Source: Oscillospiraceae bacterium (GTDB taxonomy: Bacteria; Bacillota; Clostridia; Oscillospirales; Ruminococcaceae). From it: a stretch of DNA of 64,000 nucleotides. The position numbers were made by a program, and so were the translations under genes. The notes under the pieces were generated by a model. The model searched no databases and was not told where the DNA came from. It was given only the letters and a program-made list of their open reading frames with translations. Shown in pieces: positions 8,922-18,224 of this stretch (position 1 is its first letter; each line of letters starts with the position of its first letter). The stretch is from contig JAQXIW010000022.1 of the NCBI GenBank assembly GCA_029007985.1, positions 1-64,000 of the forward strand, written 5' to 3'.

Positions 8922-9827
8922 TTATTGCGGAAATATAAATTTTATTGCGGACGGCAATATTTCGTAGCAGGCCTCGGTAATGTATTTGCCGTCGCCGTCG
9001 TTTACCATTGCAAACGGCTTCGGCGCTTTCACATACACTTTTTTGCACTTTTTATAGTGAATGTATTGCATGGCGTCCTCGTGTTCAAGCTGCGTGCCTT
9101 CTTTATAGTAGCCCACAAATTTGAACACTTTTTTCTTTTCAGGCGGAGACACGGCGGACACGTCGATAAAACCGTCGTCGATTTTTGCGGCCGGGGTCAC
9201 ATAAAAACCGCCGCCGCAGGAAATACCGTTGCCCACGGCGCACATCATTGTGTCGCCTTTATAGAGCAATTCTCCGTCGGCGTATACTTCCATATACCTG
9301 CCCCATTTTTTCAAAAAATTATAGAGCAGAGACAGATAGTAGGCGAGATGATTTGACACAAACGGCAGTTTTCTGAATTTCGGCATATCCATAGCCGTGT
9401 TGGCGTCAAAGCCCATATTGCATATATTCACACAGATTTCGCCGTTGTATTTTATCAAATCTATGGGCGCGGCTTTTCCGTTTATCTGCTTTTCGATATC
9501 CATATAGTTTTCCGCCGAAATCCCGGTTGCCTTGATAAAATCGTTGCCGGTGCCGACGGGGAACACGCCTATTTCAATATTGCCGTAACCGTAGCTGCCG
9601 TTGACAACCCGGTTGAGAGTGCCGTCGCCGCCCAGGGCGTATATTCTGTGATTTTCTCCCGTTTCGCCGCGGCTCTTACAGGCGGATATTATATTCTCGG
9701 TACTTTTTGAAATTATAATTTCCCGGTCGATGCCGAGCTTTTCCGCCGACTGTTTCAGCCGGCTTTCCATTTTCAGAGCCCGGCTGTCTTTTCCGGCTAC
9801 GGGATTAAGGATAAAAACATATCTCAT
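8922..9827 (-). CDS. Diacylglycerol/lipid kinase (DagK/YegS family)
   Basis: FILNPVAGKDSR, ALGGDGTLNRVVNG, GVFPVGTGNDFIKA. Confidence 0.93.
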   Translation of the reverse strand: MRYVFILNPVAGKDSRALKMESRLKQSAEKLGIDREIIISKSTENIISACKSRGETGENHRIYALGGDGTLNRVVNGSYGYGNIEIGVFPVGTGNDFIKATGISAENYMDIEKQINGKAAPIDLIKYNGEICVNICNMGFDANTAMDMPKFRKLPFVSNHLAYYLSLLYNFLKKWGRYMEVYADGELLYKGDTMMCAVGNGISCGGGFYVTPAAKIDDGFIDVSAVSPPEKKKVFKFVGYYKEGTQLEHEDAMQYIHYKKCKKVYVKAPKPFAMVNDGDGKYITEACYEILPSAIKFIFPQ

Positions 9828-9976
9828 GGGATAATCCTTTATAATAATTATTTTTGCATAAGTGTGTTTAACAAACAATACTCTGTGATCGCTTTTGAAA
9901 AAAATTTACGTTTTTATTGTCTATATTAACAATGGTATTAAATATATAATAATGCTATACTTAAATAAAGTAAAGT

Positions 9977-9994
9977 GTATTTCTGCGGAAATAC
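9977..9994 (+). promoter_or_regulatory. 5'-UTR hairpin before the D-cysteine desulfhydrase-like gene
   Basis: GTATTTC-TGCG-GAAATAC immediately upstream of ggaaaggg RBS. Confidence 0.5.
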
Positions 9995-10009
9995 GGAAAG
10001 GGAACGTTT

Positions 10010-11050
10010 ATGAAAGTTGAAGAACTCAAAAAAGTTAGTTTAGGCCATTACCCAACGCCTATCGAAAAGCTTGAAAACATCACAAAATTGCTTGGCAAAG
10101 GCGATGTCTACATCAAGAGAGACGACACGACAGGCCCGGCATTCGGCGGCAACAAGACCAGAAAGCTGGAATATCTGCTCAAAGAGGCTCAGGATCAGGG
10201 CGCGACAGCTGTTATCACATACGGCGGTACACAGACAAACCACGGCCGTACAACAGTCGGCGCGGCGGTAAAGCTGGGCATGAAACCGATTTTGATTCTT
10301 TCGGGCGGGGACACAGGCTATCTGTCCGGCAACTTGAACCTCGACGCAATGATGGGTACGGACATCTACTTTGCAAAGGAAAAATCTCCTGTTGAAATCA
10401 CAAAGGAAGTCGTTGCAAAGTACGAGGCACAGGGCGACAAGGTTTACATAGTCCCGGTCGGCGGCTCAAACACTCTCGGCGCAGTCGGTTACATTATGGC
10501 TGTAAAGGAAATAGTCGACCAGATTAAAGAGCAGAACCTCAAAATTGACCATCTTGTATGCACTGTGGGCTCAATGGGTACATTTGCCGGCTCGATTCTC
10601 GGCGCAAAATATTTTAACGCACCGTTTGATGTCATAGCCGTGCCGGTTTCTCCGCGGCCAAAAGGCGCAAAAGAGGCAGATGTAGTTAAGTTCGCCAACG
10701 AAGTATCAAAGACTTACGATATGGGTATAGAGGTAACTCTTGACGATGTCAAGATTGCATACGGCCCGGATGAATGTCCGTATTCCGGCGAGGCATACAA
10801 CAAGCCTGACCCGGTTACAAGAGATTCAATTATTCTTTTGGCAAAGAACGAGGGCATTTTCCTTGACCCTACATACACCGGTAAAACTTTCCGCGGTCTT
10901 GTAGATATGGTCAAGAACGAAGAATACATCAAAGCGGGCGAGAGCGTAATGTTTGTGCACACCGGCGGCGCAATGGCTCTGTGGACGAAAGAGCATCTCG
11001 ACGATATGCAGACACAGCTCCGTGAAAATTGCCATACCACACAGCTGTAA
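10010..11050 (+). CDS. D-cysteine desulfhydrase / ACC deaminase-family PLP enzyme
   Basis: GDVYIKRDDTTGPAFGGNKTRKLEYLL; TYGGTQTNHGRTT. Confidence 0.88.
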   Translation: MKVEELKKVSLGHYPTPIEKLENITKLLGKGDVYIKRDDTTGPAFGGNKTRKLEYLLKEAQDQGATAVITYGGTQTNHGRTTVGAAVKLGMKPILILSGGDTGYLSGNLNLDAMMGTDIYFAKEKSPVEITKEVVAKYEAQGDKVYIVPVGGSNTLGAVGYIMAVKEIVDQIKEQNLKIDHLVCTVGSMGTFAGSILGAKYFNAPFDVIAVPVSPRPKGAKEADVVKFANEVSKTYDMGIEVTLDDVKIAYGPDECPYSGEAYNKPDPVTRDSIILLAKNEGIFLDPTYTGKTFRGLVDMVKNEEYIKAGESVMFVHTGGAMALWTKEHLDDMQTQLRENCHTTQL

Positions 11051-11079
11051 TTTGTTGTAACTGCATTTTTATTAAATAA

Positions 11080-11118
11080 ATCTTACGGCGGCAGGCTCGG
11101 TCTGCCGCCTTTTTATGT
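11080..11118 (+). terminator. Rho-independent terminator
   Basis: GGCGGCAG-gctcggt-CTGCCGCC-TTTTT. Confidence 0.9.
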
Positions 11119-11127
11119 GAAACAAAC

Positions 11128-11156
11128 AACCGGCTCAACTTTTCATTGAGCCGGAT
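11128..11156 (-). terminator. Terminator of the padR-DUF2812 transcript
   Basis: CCGGCTCAA-cttttca-TTGAGCCGG with T-rich minus-strand 3' end. Confidence 0.75.
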
Positions 11157-11163
11157 TACAGGT

Positions 11164-11688
11164 TTATTCGTAATATTTTCTGATTCTTTTTAACTCGTCG
11201 ATTTTGCCGTGTATTCTGCCGCAGCAGTAGAACAAAAGACAGGCACAGGCGCAGTTTACAACGCCGACAGTCATACCGTTGATTATATTGACGGTGCCGA
11301 TACCGAGATTGACATAGCCGACTGCGCTCAACATCTTGCCAACTGAATATAGCATGCGTATTCTTGAGTCCGTATCGGAATTGAGCTCAAAGTTGCCGTA
11401 TTCGGATTTTCTTCTGAAAAATGCCCATTTGAGAAAATTGCCGATATATTCGCCGCCGCTCTCTCTTACCAGACTGATGTAGTCCTCTGTGGAGCCGTCT
11501 ACAAATGCAAGTCTGATGATGTATTCTCCCGGCTCGCTTCTTTCAAACACATATTTGCAAAAACAAAAACCGATTTCAACCAAAACCCAGCCTTGCATAG
11601 CCATATCGTTGAGCCATTCTTCCTCTTTGTCAAAGTCATAGACTAGAAATACTTTGTGTTTTACCATTCTCTCTTTCATTTTGAACAT
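11164..11688 (-). CDS. DUF2812 domain membrane protein
   Basis: KHKVFLVYDFDKEEEWLNDMAMQGWVLVEIGFCFCKYVFERSEPGEYIIRL pattern; overlaps padR. Confidence 0.8.
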   Translation of the reverse strand: MFKMKERMVKHKVFLVYDFDKEEEWLNDMAMQGWVLVEIGFCFCKYVFERSEPGEYIIRLAFVDGSTEDYISLVRESGGEYIGNFLKWAFFRRKSEYGNFELNSDTDSRIRMLYSVGKMLSAVGYVNLGIGTVNIINGMTVGVVNCACACLLFYCCGRIHGKIDELKRIRKYYE

Positions 11689-11996
11689 TCCTCCAATATT
11701 TTTTCTCCGTTTGCCGCCAATTCTTTAAGTCTGTTTATTTCCGATTTTAGTACCGCTACGCCTGTTTGCGTAATCAGGTATTCCTTTTTTCGTGAGCCGT
11801 CCTCGACGGGCATAAGCCTTATCCAGCCCTTTTCCGTCAGGTTTGTCAGCGCGCCGTACAATGTGCCCGCCCGCAGTCTCACTCTGCCGCCGGACAGTGC
11901 CTCTACCGTCTGCATTATTCCGTAGCCGTGCTGTTGTTTGCAAAGCGCGAGCAAAATGTAATAGGTCGCCTCTGTCAATACAATACCGTCTGCCAT
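11676..11996 (-). CDS. PadR-family transcriptional regulator
   Basis: EATYYILLALCKQQHGYGIMQTVEALSGGRVRLRAGTLYGALTNLTEKGWI. Confidence 0.93.
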   Translation of the reverse strand: MADGIVLTEATYYILLALCKQQHGYGIMQTVEALSGGRVRLRAGTLYGALTNLTEKGWIRLMPVEDGSRKKEYLITQTGVAVLKSEINRLKELAANGEKILEECSK

Positions 11997-12017
11997 ATTG
12001 TCACCTCATTCTGTACG

Positions 12018-12092
12018 ACGATATATCGTGTTTCTATATATCGTCTAACGATATATCGTTTGTTGATATAACTATATCGCGTCCCGATATAT
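12018..12092 (-). promoter_or_regulatory. Cluster of ATATCG-containing palindromes upstream of padR (likely operators)
   Basis: ACGATATATCGT at 12018-12029 and 12048-12059, TATATATCGT at 12035-12044, further ATATCG/CGATAT near 12074-12092. Confidence 0.75.
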
Positions 12093-12173
12093 TTGTCAAG
12101 GCTTTTTTTCAAAAAAAATATGCGCTTTCAAAAATTTCTTTTCAAAAGCACATTAAGTTTATTGTATTGTGAT

Positions 12174-12650
12174 TTAAGACTGCAAATTTTCCTTTTTTAC
12201 CTCTATCTCAAAATAGTAGAGAATGTTGCCGTCCTCAAAATCCGCCTCGACCTTGTAGTAGTATTTGCCCTCTTCCTTAGGGGTTACCCACTCTGAAATC
12301 TGTCTGAATTCCGGCTCGGCCTGAACAGGGGATTCGTACAGTCTGACGGCTTTCTCCGGGGCAGTCAGCAAAATTACTATGTTGGTCTCCGGGTATGCGT
12401 CGGTGACCATAAGAGCCGCGTCGGATACGTCGACATACGGGCTCATAACGGTTTTGTTGCCGAATTTCCAGGTGTAGCCGGCTCTTACCACATACGGCGG
12501 ATTATAGCCGACGGATACGGAAATAATCGGCAAGGACTTTTCCGGGTCCTTTGAGTCTATTGTATTTTTTATGTTTACGGTTATGTATGCGGTGATTATG
12601 AGCAAAATCGTCGCTATTACCGCCCTGCGAAGTTTCAGTTTGGATTGCAT
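12174..12650 (-). CDS. Uncharacterised single-TM extracytoplasmic protein
   Basis: N-terminal TM (AVIATILLIITAYITVNI); start overlaps the stop of the AI-2E-family gene (TGATG). Confidence 0.65.
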   Translation of the reverse strand: MQSKLKLRRAVIATILLIITAYITVNIKNTIDSKDPEKSLPIISVSVGYNPPYVVRAGYTWKFGNKTVMSPYVDVSDAALMVTDAYPETNIVILLTAPEKAVRLYESPVQAEPEFRQISEWVTPKEEGKYYYKVEADFEDGNILYYFEIEVKKENLQS

Positions 12651-13822
12651 CAGTCTTTTTCCTTGTGATTGGTTGTATCAATTATGTGGTTTTTTCTGTC
12701 CACTGCAATATTTTTTTCATTGAGGATTCTGTCCACATTTTCGGCGACTATACTGTATATTACCGCAAAGGTAGGTACGCCGATAAGCATACCGGCGACG
12801 CCCATAAGTTTACCGCCAACGGTGATTGCAAACAGTATCCACAGCGCAGACAGCCCCAGAGAGTTGCCCATGATTTTCGGGCCGATAATATTGCCGTCTA
12901 TCTGCTGTAAAATGATTATGAAAATTGTCAGCTCTACAGCTTTCATAGGGCTGATCATGAGCATAATGAAAACAGACGGTATTGCACCAATAAACGGGCC
13001 GAAAACAGGTATCATGTTGGTAATACCGATTATCACGGCAATAAGCATGCTGTATTCCGGATAGATAAACATCATGCTTATGAATGTTATGACGGCTATT
13101 ATAAGAGAGTCCAAGGCCTTGCTCGTCATAAATTCCGAAAATATCTTATCGCTGCGCCTTGTTACAACACATATTCTGTCAGCCACCGGCACGGTGAACA
13201 GGGAGTATGTGATTCTCTTAACCTGAAAGCACAGCGTGTCTTTTTCAATCAGCATATATATGGTGGCAATGACAATCATGAGAATTTTTACCAATCCGTT
13301 GCCGACATTAAAAGTGAACGAAACCAGGCTCGGCACGGCAGAGGATAGAAATTCAATAACCTGTTTTGAGTACCGGTCCCACAGCTTTGTCAACTGCTCG
13401 GTAGTGGTCACATCAAAGTGATTTTCAGTGAAAAATTTGTTTGCCAACACCGAGACCTGTTTGGTAAAAGCAGGCAAAGCATCAATGATGACATTTACGC
13501 TTTGGCCTATCTGCGGCAAAATGGCGGTAATAAGGCTGTACAAAATGAAAATGACCACTATCATCACAGAGAAAACAGAGAGGGCTCTCTTTGATTTCCT
13601 GTTGTTAAAAACCTTTTCTTCAAACCAATTTACCGGGCGCGCTAATATGAAAGCAAGCACAAAGGCGTATATAAAAGGCGAGACCGTATTTATACAGGCG
13701 CCGACAAAGTTTTTAATCGGGGCAATATTTGATAACAAAAGATAAAACCGTATTGCAATACACAGAGAAACCGCATTGCTGATTGATTCTTTTGTGAAAA
13801 ATACCTTTAATTTTTTCAGCAT
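12650..13822 (-). CDS. AI-2E/PerM-family transporter-like membrane protein
   Basis: Multiple TMs with FIGAIPSVFIMLMISPMKAVELTIFIIILQQIDGNIIGPKIMGNSLGLSALWILFAITVGGKLMGVAGMLIGVP. Confidence 0.92.
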   Translation of the reverse strand: MLKKLKVFFTKESISNAVSLCIAIRFYLLLSNIAPIKNFVGACINTVSPFIYAFVLAFILARPVNWFEEKVFNNRKSKRALSVFSVMIVVIFILYSLITAILPQIGQSVNVIIDALPAFTKQVSVLANKFFTENHFDVTTTEQLTKLWDRYSKQVIEFLSSAVPSLVSFTFNVGNGLVKILMIVIATIYMLIEKDTLCFQVKRITYSLFTVPVADRICVVTRRSDKIFSEFMTSKALDSLIIAVITFISMMFIYPEYSMLIAVIIGITNMIPVFGPFIGAIPSVFIMLMISPMKAVELTIFIIILQQIDGNIIGPKIMGNSLGLSALWILFAITVGGKLMGVAGMLIGVPTFAVIYSIVAENVDRILNEKNIAVDRKNHIIDTTNHKEKD

Positions 13823-13943
13823 AATCTCATCCCTTACAAAATAATTTGCATATCTTTCTATGATATAGTATACTATTAAATAATATTAATTACAACAAAC
13901 AAAAGTTAATATTGTGTGAAATTAACATTGTGAGGTCTTTTAA

Positions 13944-15188
13944 TTGGATATTACTACCGTTTTATTTTTAATATGCTTGCTCTGTCTTTCGGCGCTGTTT
14001 TCCGCGTCGGAAACGGCATTGACTGCGGCAAATAAAATACGATTAAAAAATCAAGCCGAGGACGGCAACAAAAAAGCCCGGGGTGCGTTAAAGCTGGTGT
14101 CAAAATACGACGACACCCTCTCGGCTCTGCTTATTACAAACAACATTGTCAACATTCTCACCGCCTCATTGACTACGGTGCTTTTCACGGCGCTCGTGGG
14201 GGCGTCCGGCGTGGGAATCGCCACGGCGGTCACAACCGTATTCGTTATAATTTTCGGCGAAGTTTTGCCGAAAACCTACGCCAACGACAACGCCGACGAA
14301 TTGCTGAAAAGCGTACAGGGCTTTCTGCGTATTCTTATAGTGGTATTAAAGCCGCTTATCGTCATTTTGTCCGTCATAAAAAAATCCATTATCAGAAAAG
14401 GCGACAGCCCGGAAAACCCGACCGTCACCGAACAGGAGCTCATATCAATTATAGACGAAATCGAGGACGAGGGCGTGCTGAAAGAGGAAGAGGCGGATTT
14501 GGTACAAAACGCCATCGAATTTAACGACATACAGGCCGGCGAGATAATCACCCCGCGCGTAGACATTGTCGCCATCGACAAAAACATGGCGGAAAGACAG
14601 ATACTCGATTTGTTTTTGGAATACAATTACAGCCGTATGCCTGTCTACGACGGCACGATTGACAACATAATCGGTTTTATAAGCCAAAAGGATTTTTCCG
14701 CTTTGATTATCCGAGGCGACGAGTACAGCATAGAGGGCGTTATGAAGCCGTGTATGTATGTGCCGCACACAAACAAAATCATTGATGTCATGAAGCTCAT
14801 GCAAAAAGATAAGGTACACATGGTTGTCGTTACCGACGAATACGGCGGCACTATGGGCATAATCACACTTGAAGACATTTTGGAAGAGCTGGTAGGCGAA
14901 ATTTGGGACGAACACGACGAGGAAAAACAGCTTATCACTAAAATAGACGATACGACTTACGATGTTTTGGGCGATACCCCGATGGACGACATATACGAAA
15001 CTTTGCTCGGCACTCAAAACAGAGAGGACAGCGACGCAATAACCGTCGCCGGCTATCTTATGGACAAGCTCAACAGAATACCGGGGCCGGGCGATGTTTT
15101 CGGCGATGAAGATATGTACTATACCGTGACAAGAGTGGGCGAGAACAGAATCAAAAAAGTCAGAATCAAAGTTTTGACAAGAGATTAA
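13944..15188 (+). CDS. CNNM/HlyC-CorC family protein (DUF21 + CBS pair + CorC_HlyC domain)
   Basis: LSALFSASETALTAANKIRLK; CBS region VVTDEYGGTMGIITLEDILEELVGEIWDEHD. Confidence 0.93.
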   Translation: MDITTVLFLICLLCLSALFSASETALTAANKIRLKNQAEDGNKKARGALKLVSKYDDTLSALLITNNIVNILTASLTTVLFTALVGASGVGIATAVTTVFVIIFGEVLPKTYANDNADELLKSVQGFLRILIVVLKPLIVILSVIKKSIIRKGDSPENPTVTEQELISIIDEIEDEGVLKEEEADLVQNAIEFNDIQAGEIITPRVDIVAIDKNMAERQILDLFLEYNYSRMPVYDGTIDNIIGFISQKDFSALIIRGDEYSIEGVMKPCMYVPHTNKIIDVMKLMQKDKVHMVVVTDEYGGTMGIITLEDILEELVGEIWDEHDEEKQLITKIDDTTYDVLGDTPMDDIYETLLGTQNREDSDAITVAGYLMDKLNRIPGPGDVFGDEDMYYTVTRVGENRIKKVRIKVLTRD

Positions 15189-15237
15189 AAACAAAGGCGG
15201 CAGACCTTACGGCTTGCCGTCTTAATGTTTTAATGTG

Positions 15238-16440
15238 TTATCTCTCGTCGCATACCTGGAAAATATAAAACTTCAAATAGTAGGATTCGTCCGCCGCCCA
15301 AAGAATAGGGTGATCCGGGGCCTGAGTCGAAAACAGCACTTGGCGCAGCTTTTTGCGGGCGCCTCGCCGGGCTTCTTTTATGGTTTTTGCAAACAAATCC
15401 GGGTCCATAAAATGAGAACAGGAGCAGGTGACGAGAAAACCTCTGTCCTTGACGAGCTTCATACCTCTGAGATTTATCTCTCTGTATCCCTTTACGGCGT
15501 TTTTAATTGAACTTCTCGATTTTGTGAATGCCGGCGGGTCGAGAATGACCACATCGTATTTTTCGCCCCGCGCCTCAAGAGAAGGCAACAGGTCAAAAAC
15601 ATCCCGAACTGTAAACTGTACTCTGTCCTGTAAATTGTTGAGCTTTGCGTTTTCTCTTGCCCGTTCTATTGCAAGCTCCGACGCGTCTACGCCGAGCACG
15701 GATTTTGCCCCGGCGAGACCGGCGTTGAGAGCAAATGAGCCGGTGTGGGTAAAGCAGTCCAAAACTTTTTTGCCCTTTGCGATTTTGTGAATCGCCGCCC
15801 TGTTGTTTTTCTGGTCGAGGAAAAACCCGGTCTTTTGTCCGTCCTGCACATCAACTATATAGCGCACGCCGTTTTCGACTATTTCAACCTTTGTGTCAAA
15901 CGGCTCGCCGATAAAGCCCTTGAATCTCTCCATGCCCTCCCGTTCTCTGACAGGGGCGTCGCTTCTCTCGTAAACGCCTCTTACTTCTATTCCGTCTTCG
16001 GACAGCACTTTTTTGAGCTTTTCGATTATTACGGGCTTTAATTTGTCGATGCCCAGGGCGAGAGATTCCACCACCAGCACATCGGAAAACTTGTCTATTA
16101 CTATGCCAGGCAAAAAATCCCGCTCGCCGAATATCACGCGGCAGCTCGATGTGTCGATTGTGGATTTTCTGTATTCCCAGGCGTCTCTCACTCTTTTTTC
16201 TATAAAATCACCGTCGATAACCGCGCTTGCGTCTCTTGTGAGCATTCTCACCGTTATTTTGGATTTTGTGTTGATAAAGCCGACGCCCATTTCGTAGCCG
16301 TCAAAATCCCGAACGGACACAATGTCTCCGTTTTCAAAATTGCCGTCTATTCTGGCAATTTCATTGTCATATATCCACAGACCGCCGGATTTCAGCTGTC
16401 TGCCTTCGCCTTTTTTCAAAGTTACAACCGTGCTGTACAT
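15238..16440 (-). CDS. Class I rRNA methyltransferase (RlmI-like, PUA + MTase)
   Basis: SGGLWIYDNEIARI; DGQKTGFFLDQKNNR; VLDCFTHTGSFALNA; ILDPPAF. Confidence 0.92.
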   Translation of the reverse strand: MYSTVVTLKKGEGRQLKSGGLWIYDNEIARIDGNFENGDIVSVRDFDGYEMGVGFINTKSKITVRMLTRDASAVIDGDFIEKRVRDAWEYRKSTIDTSSCRVIFGERDFLPGIVIDKFSDVLVVESLALGIDKLKPVIIEKLKKVLSEDGIEVRGVYERSDAPVREREGMERFKGFIGEPFDTKVEIVENGVRYIVDVQDGQKTGFFLDQKNNRAAIHKIAKGKKVLDCFTHTGSFALNAGLAGAKSVLGVDASELAIERARENAKLNNLQDRVQFTVRDVFDLLPSLEARGEKYDVVILDPPAFTKSRSSIKNAVKGYREINLRGMKLVKDRGFLVTCSCSHFMDPDLFAKTIKEARRGARKKLRQVLFSTQAPDHPILWAADESYYLKFYIFQVCDER

Positions 16441-16487
16441 AGAATGTTCCTTTCAAAATAATGTAACAATTTATTTTATCACATCGG

Positions 16488-16535
16488 CGGAAAAAATAAA
16501 ACAGCATTCCGCAAGAAATGCCGTTTTAATATTAT
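16488..16535 (-). terminator. Terminator of the tsaE-tsaB-rpiB operon
   Basis: Minus strand AAAACGGCATT...AATGCTGTTTT followed by ATTTTTT. Confidence 0.75.
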
Positions 16536-16975
16536 CTGTTTTCTTCAATGGCGGTGATTTTGTCGACTCTTCTCTGATGTCTGCCGCCCTCAAACTCGGT
16601 GGAAAGGAAAATATCGACCATTTCAAAGGCAATGCCTTCGCCGACAATTTTGCCGCCCATGGCAAGCACATTCGCGTTGTTGTGCAGTCTTGTGTACTTT
16701 GCGGAATATGTTTCTGACGCACAGCAGCATCTGATACCCGGCACTTTGTTTGCGGCTATGGAAATACCCACGCCGGTGGAACAGAAAAGCAGACCGAATT
16801 CACATTCGCCGTCTGTTATTTTTTTGCAAGCCGCCCGCGCGTAATCCGGATAATCCACGCTGTCTGTAGAATATGTGCCGCAGTCGATATATTCTATCCC
16901 TTTTTCTTCGAGATGTTTTTTTACGGCCTCTTTCAGAGCAAAACCGCCGTGGTCACAGCCTAACGATACTTTCAT
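16532..16975 (-). CDS. rpiB: Ribose-5-phosphate isomerase B
   Basis: VSLGCDHGGFALKEAVKKHL; GLLFCSTGVGISIAANKVPGIRCCC. Confidence 0.94.
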   Translation of the reverse strand: MKVSLGCDHGGFALKEAVKKHLEEKGIEYIDCGTYSTDSVDYPDYARAACKKITDGECEFGLLFCSTGVGISIAANKVPGIRCCCASETYSAKYTRLHNNANVLAMGGKIVGEGIAFEMVDIFLSTEFEGGRHQRRVDKITAIEENR

Positions 16976-17658
16976 TTTTTAGCCTCCGTTTTTTCTTTTA
17001 GTTCTCTTTCAGCCTGAGACAGTCTCAAATAGCTCGGGCTCAAATCAAAGTGCTTTACAGCACCGTTTTTTTCGTATTCCTTTTTTGCGAGCTTGCAGGC
17101 GCCCATGGCTATGCAAGGCATGTCGAATTTATCGCAGATTACATTTTCATATTGTGAAAATGCTCTTTCTGCTACTGTCTTGCCGTCGCCGACAAAACAG
17201 ATTTTCTTTTGACAATTATTTACATATTCCGTCAAAATATGTATGTCCTCGCAAAAATCGTCTTTTACGGTTTGCTCGCCGTCGATTACCGCGCCGTAAA
17301 TCTGGTTTCTCCTTGCGTCAAAGCAAGGCACGATAACGCCGTCAAAATCGACGCACTCCGCCAAGGCTTTTAGAGAGGACACGCCGATACAGTCTTTGTT
17401 TTCGGCGGCAGCCATACCCTTGACCGCCCGCAGACCAATTCTCAGCCCGGTAAAAGAGCCCGGCCCCAATGTGACGGCGAATAAATCGACCTCTTTTATT
17501 GTCAAGTCGACGGTTTTTAACGCATAGTCTACCATCGGCATAAGGTTTTGAGAATGGGTGATATTCGTCGACTGTACGGCGGTGTATATCACTTTTTCGT
17601 CCTGCATTATACATACACTCGACTGTTTTGAGGAACAGTCAAGACCTAAAATAATCAA
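16972..17658 (-). CDS. tsaB: tRNA threonylcarbamoyladenosine biosynthesis protein TsaB
   Basis: ILGLDCSSKQSSVCI; LGPGSFTGLRIGLRAVKGMA. Confidence 0.94.
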   Translation of the reverse strand: MIILGLDCSSKQSSVCIMQDEKVIYTAVQSTNITHSQNLMPMVDYALKTVDLTIKEVDLFAVTLGPGSFTGLRIGLRAVKGMAAAENKDCIGVSSLKALAECVDFDGVIVPCFDARRNQIYGAVIDGEQTVKDDFCEDIHILTEYVNNCQKKICFVGDGKTVAERAFSQYENVICDKFDMPCIAMGACKLAKKEYEKNGAVKHFDLSPSYLRLSQAERELKEKTEAKK

Positions 17659-18083
17659 TTTATGTCAACTCCCGATATTGTGATTTTTCTTTTTGTCTCG
17701 CCGAGTTTTTCAAATTCCACCAGCACGGTGTATTCGTCAAAAAACGGCTCGATGTTTTCACTCCACTCTATTGCCAAAACTCCGTTGTAATCCAAATAGT
17801 CGTAAAAGCCTATGTTGTACAGCCGGTCTTCGCTCTCGATGCGGTACATATCAAAGTGATAAAGACTGATATTTTTGCTCTCGTAAGGATTTACAATGGA
17901 AAATGTCGGGCTGACGACCTCGGCGTCTATACCCAGACCGTCGCACAGCCCCTGTGTGAATGCGGTTTTGCCCATTCCCAAACCGCCTCTGTAAAAAATT
18001 ACGTCGCCGGAAGACAGCTTTTTCCGCACTCTTTTCGCCAGAGCAACGGTTTCTTCTTTGGAATTAGTGATAAAAGTATTCAA
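17655..18083 (-). CDS. tsaE: TsaE ATPase (likely TTG start; the ORF-track start is upstream of the RBS)
   Basis: FYRGGLGMGKTAFTQGLCDGLG; HFDMYRIES; aaagaggt-N8-TTG. Confidence 0.93.
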   Translation of the reverse strand: MNTFITNSKEETVALAKRVRKKLSSGDVIFYRGGLGMGKTAFTQGLCDGLGIDAEVVSPTFSIVNPYESKNISLYHFDMYRIESEDRLYNIGFYDYLDYNGVLAIEWSENIEPFFDEYTVLVEFEKLGETKRKITISGVDIN

Positions 18084-18224
18084 AAAACTAACCTCTTTGT
18101 GTAATATAGTATATAATATCACATTTTAATGAATCATTAAAGTCAATTATTTGTACTTTACGCGTTTTTTTGTGGTATACTTATTAAATAACAGCCGAAA
18201 CATAAATAACGAAACGAGAAATAT

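Noticed and set aside
8901-9356. 151-aa plus-strand ORF after the terminator
   Set aside because: Antisense to the diacylglycerol kinase gene, starts inside the terminator repeat; His/Phe-rich shadow translation
12018-12092. Possible CRISPR-like short repeats
   Set aside because: Repeats are 10-12 nt palindromes without unique spacers; fits operators, not CRISPR
14445-15194. 249-aa minus-strand ORF
   Set aside because: Antisense to the CNNM/CorC gene; shadow ORF
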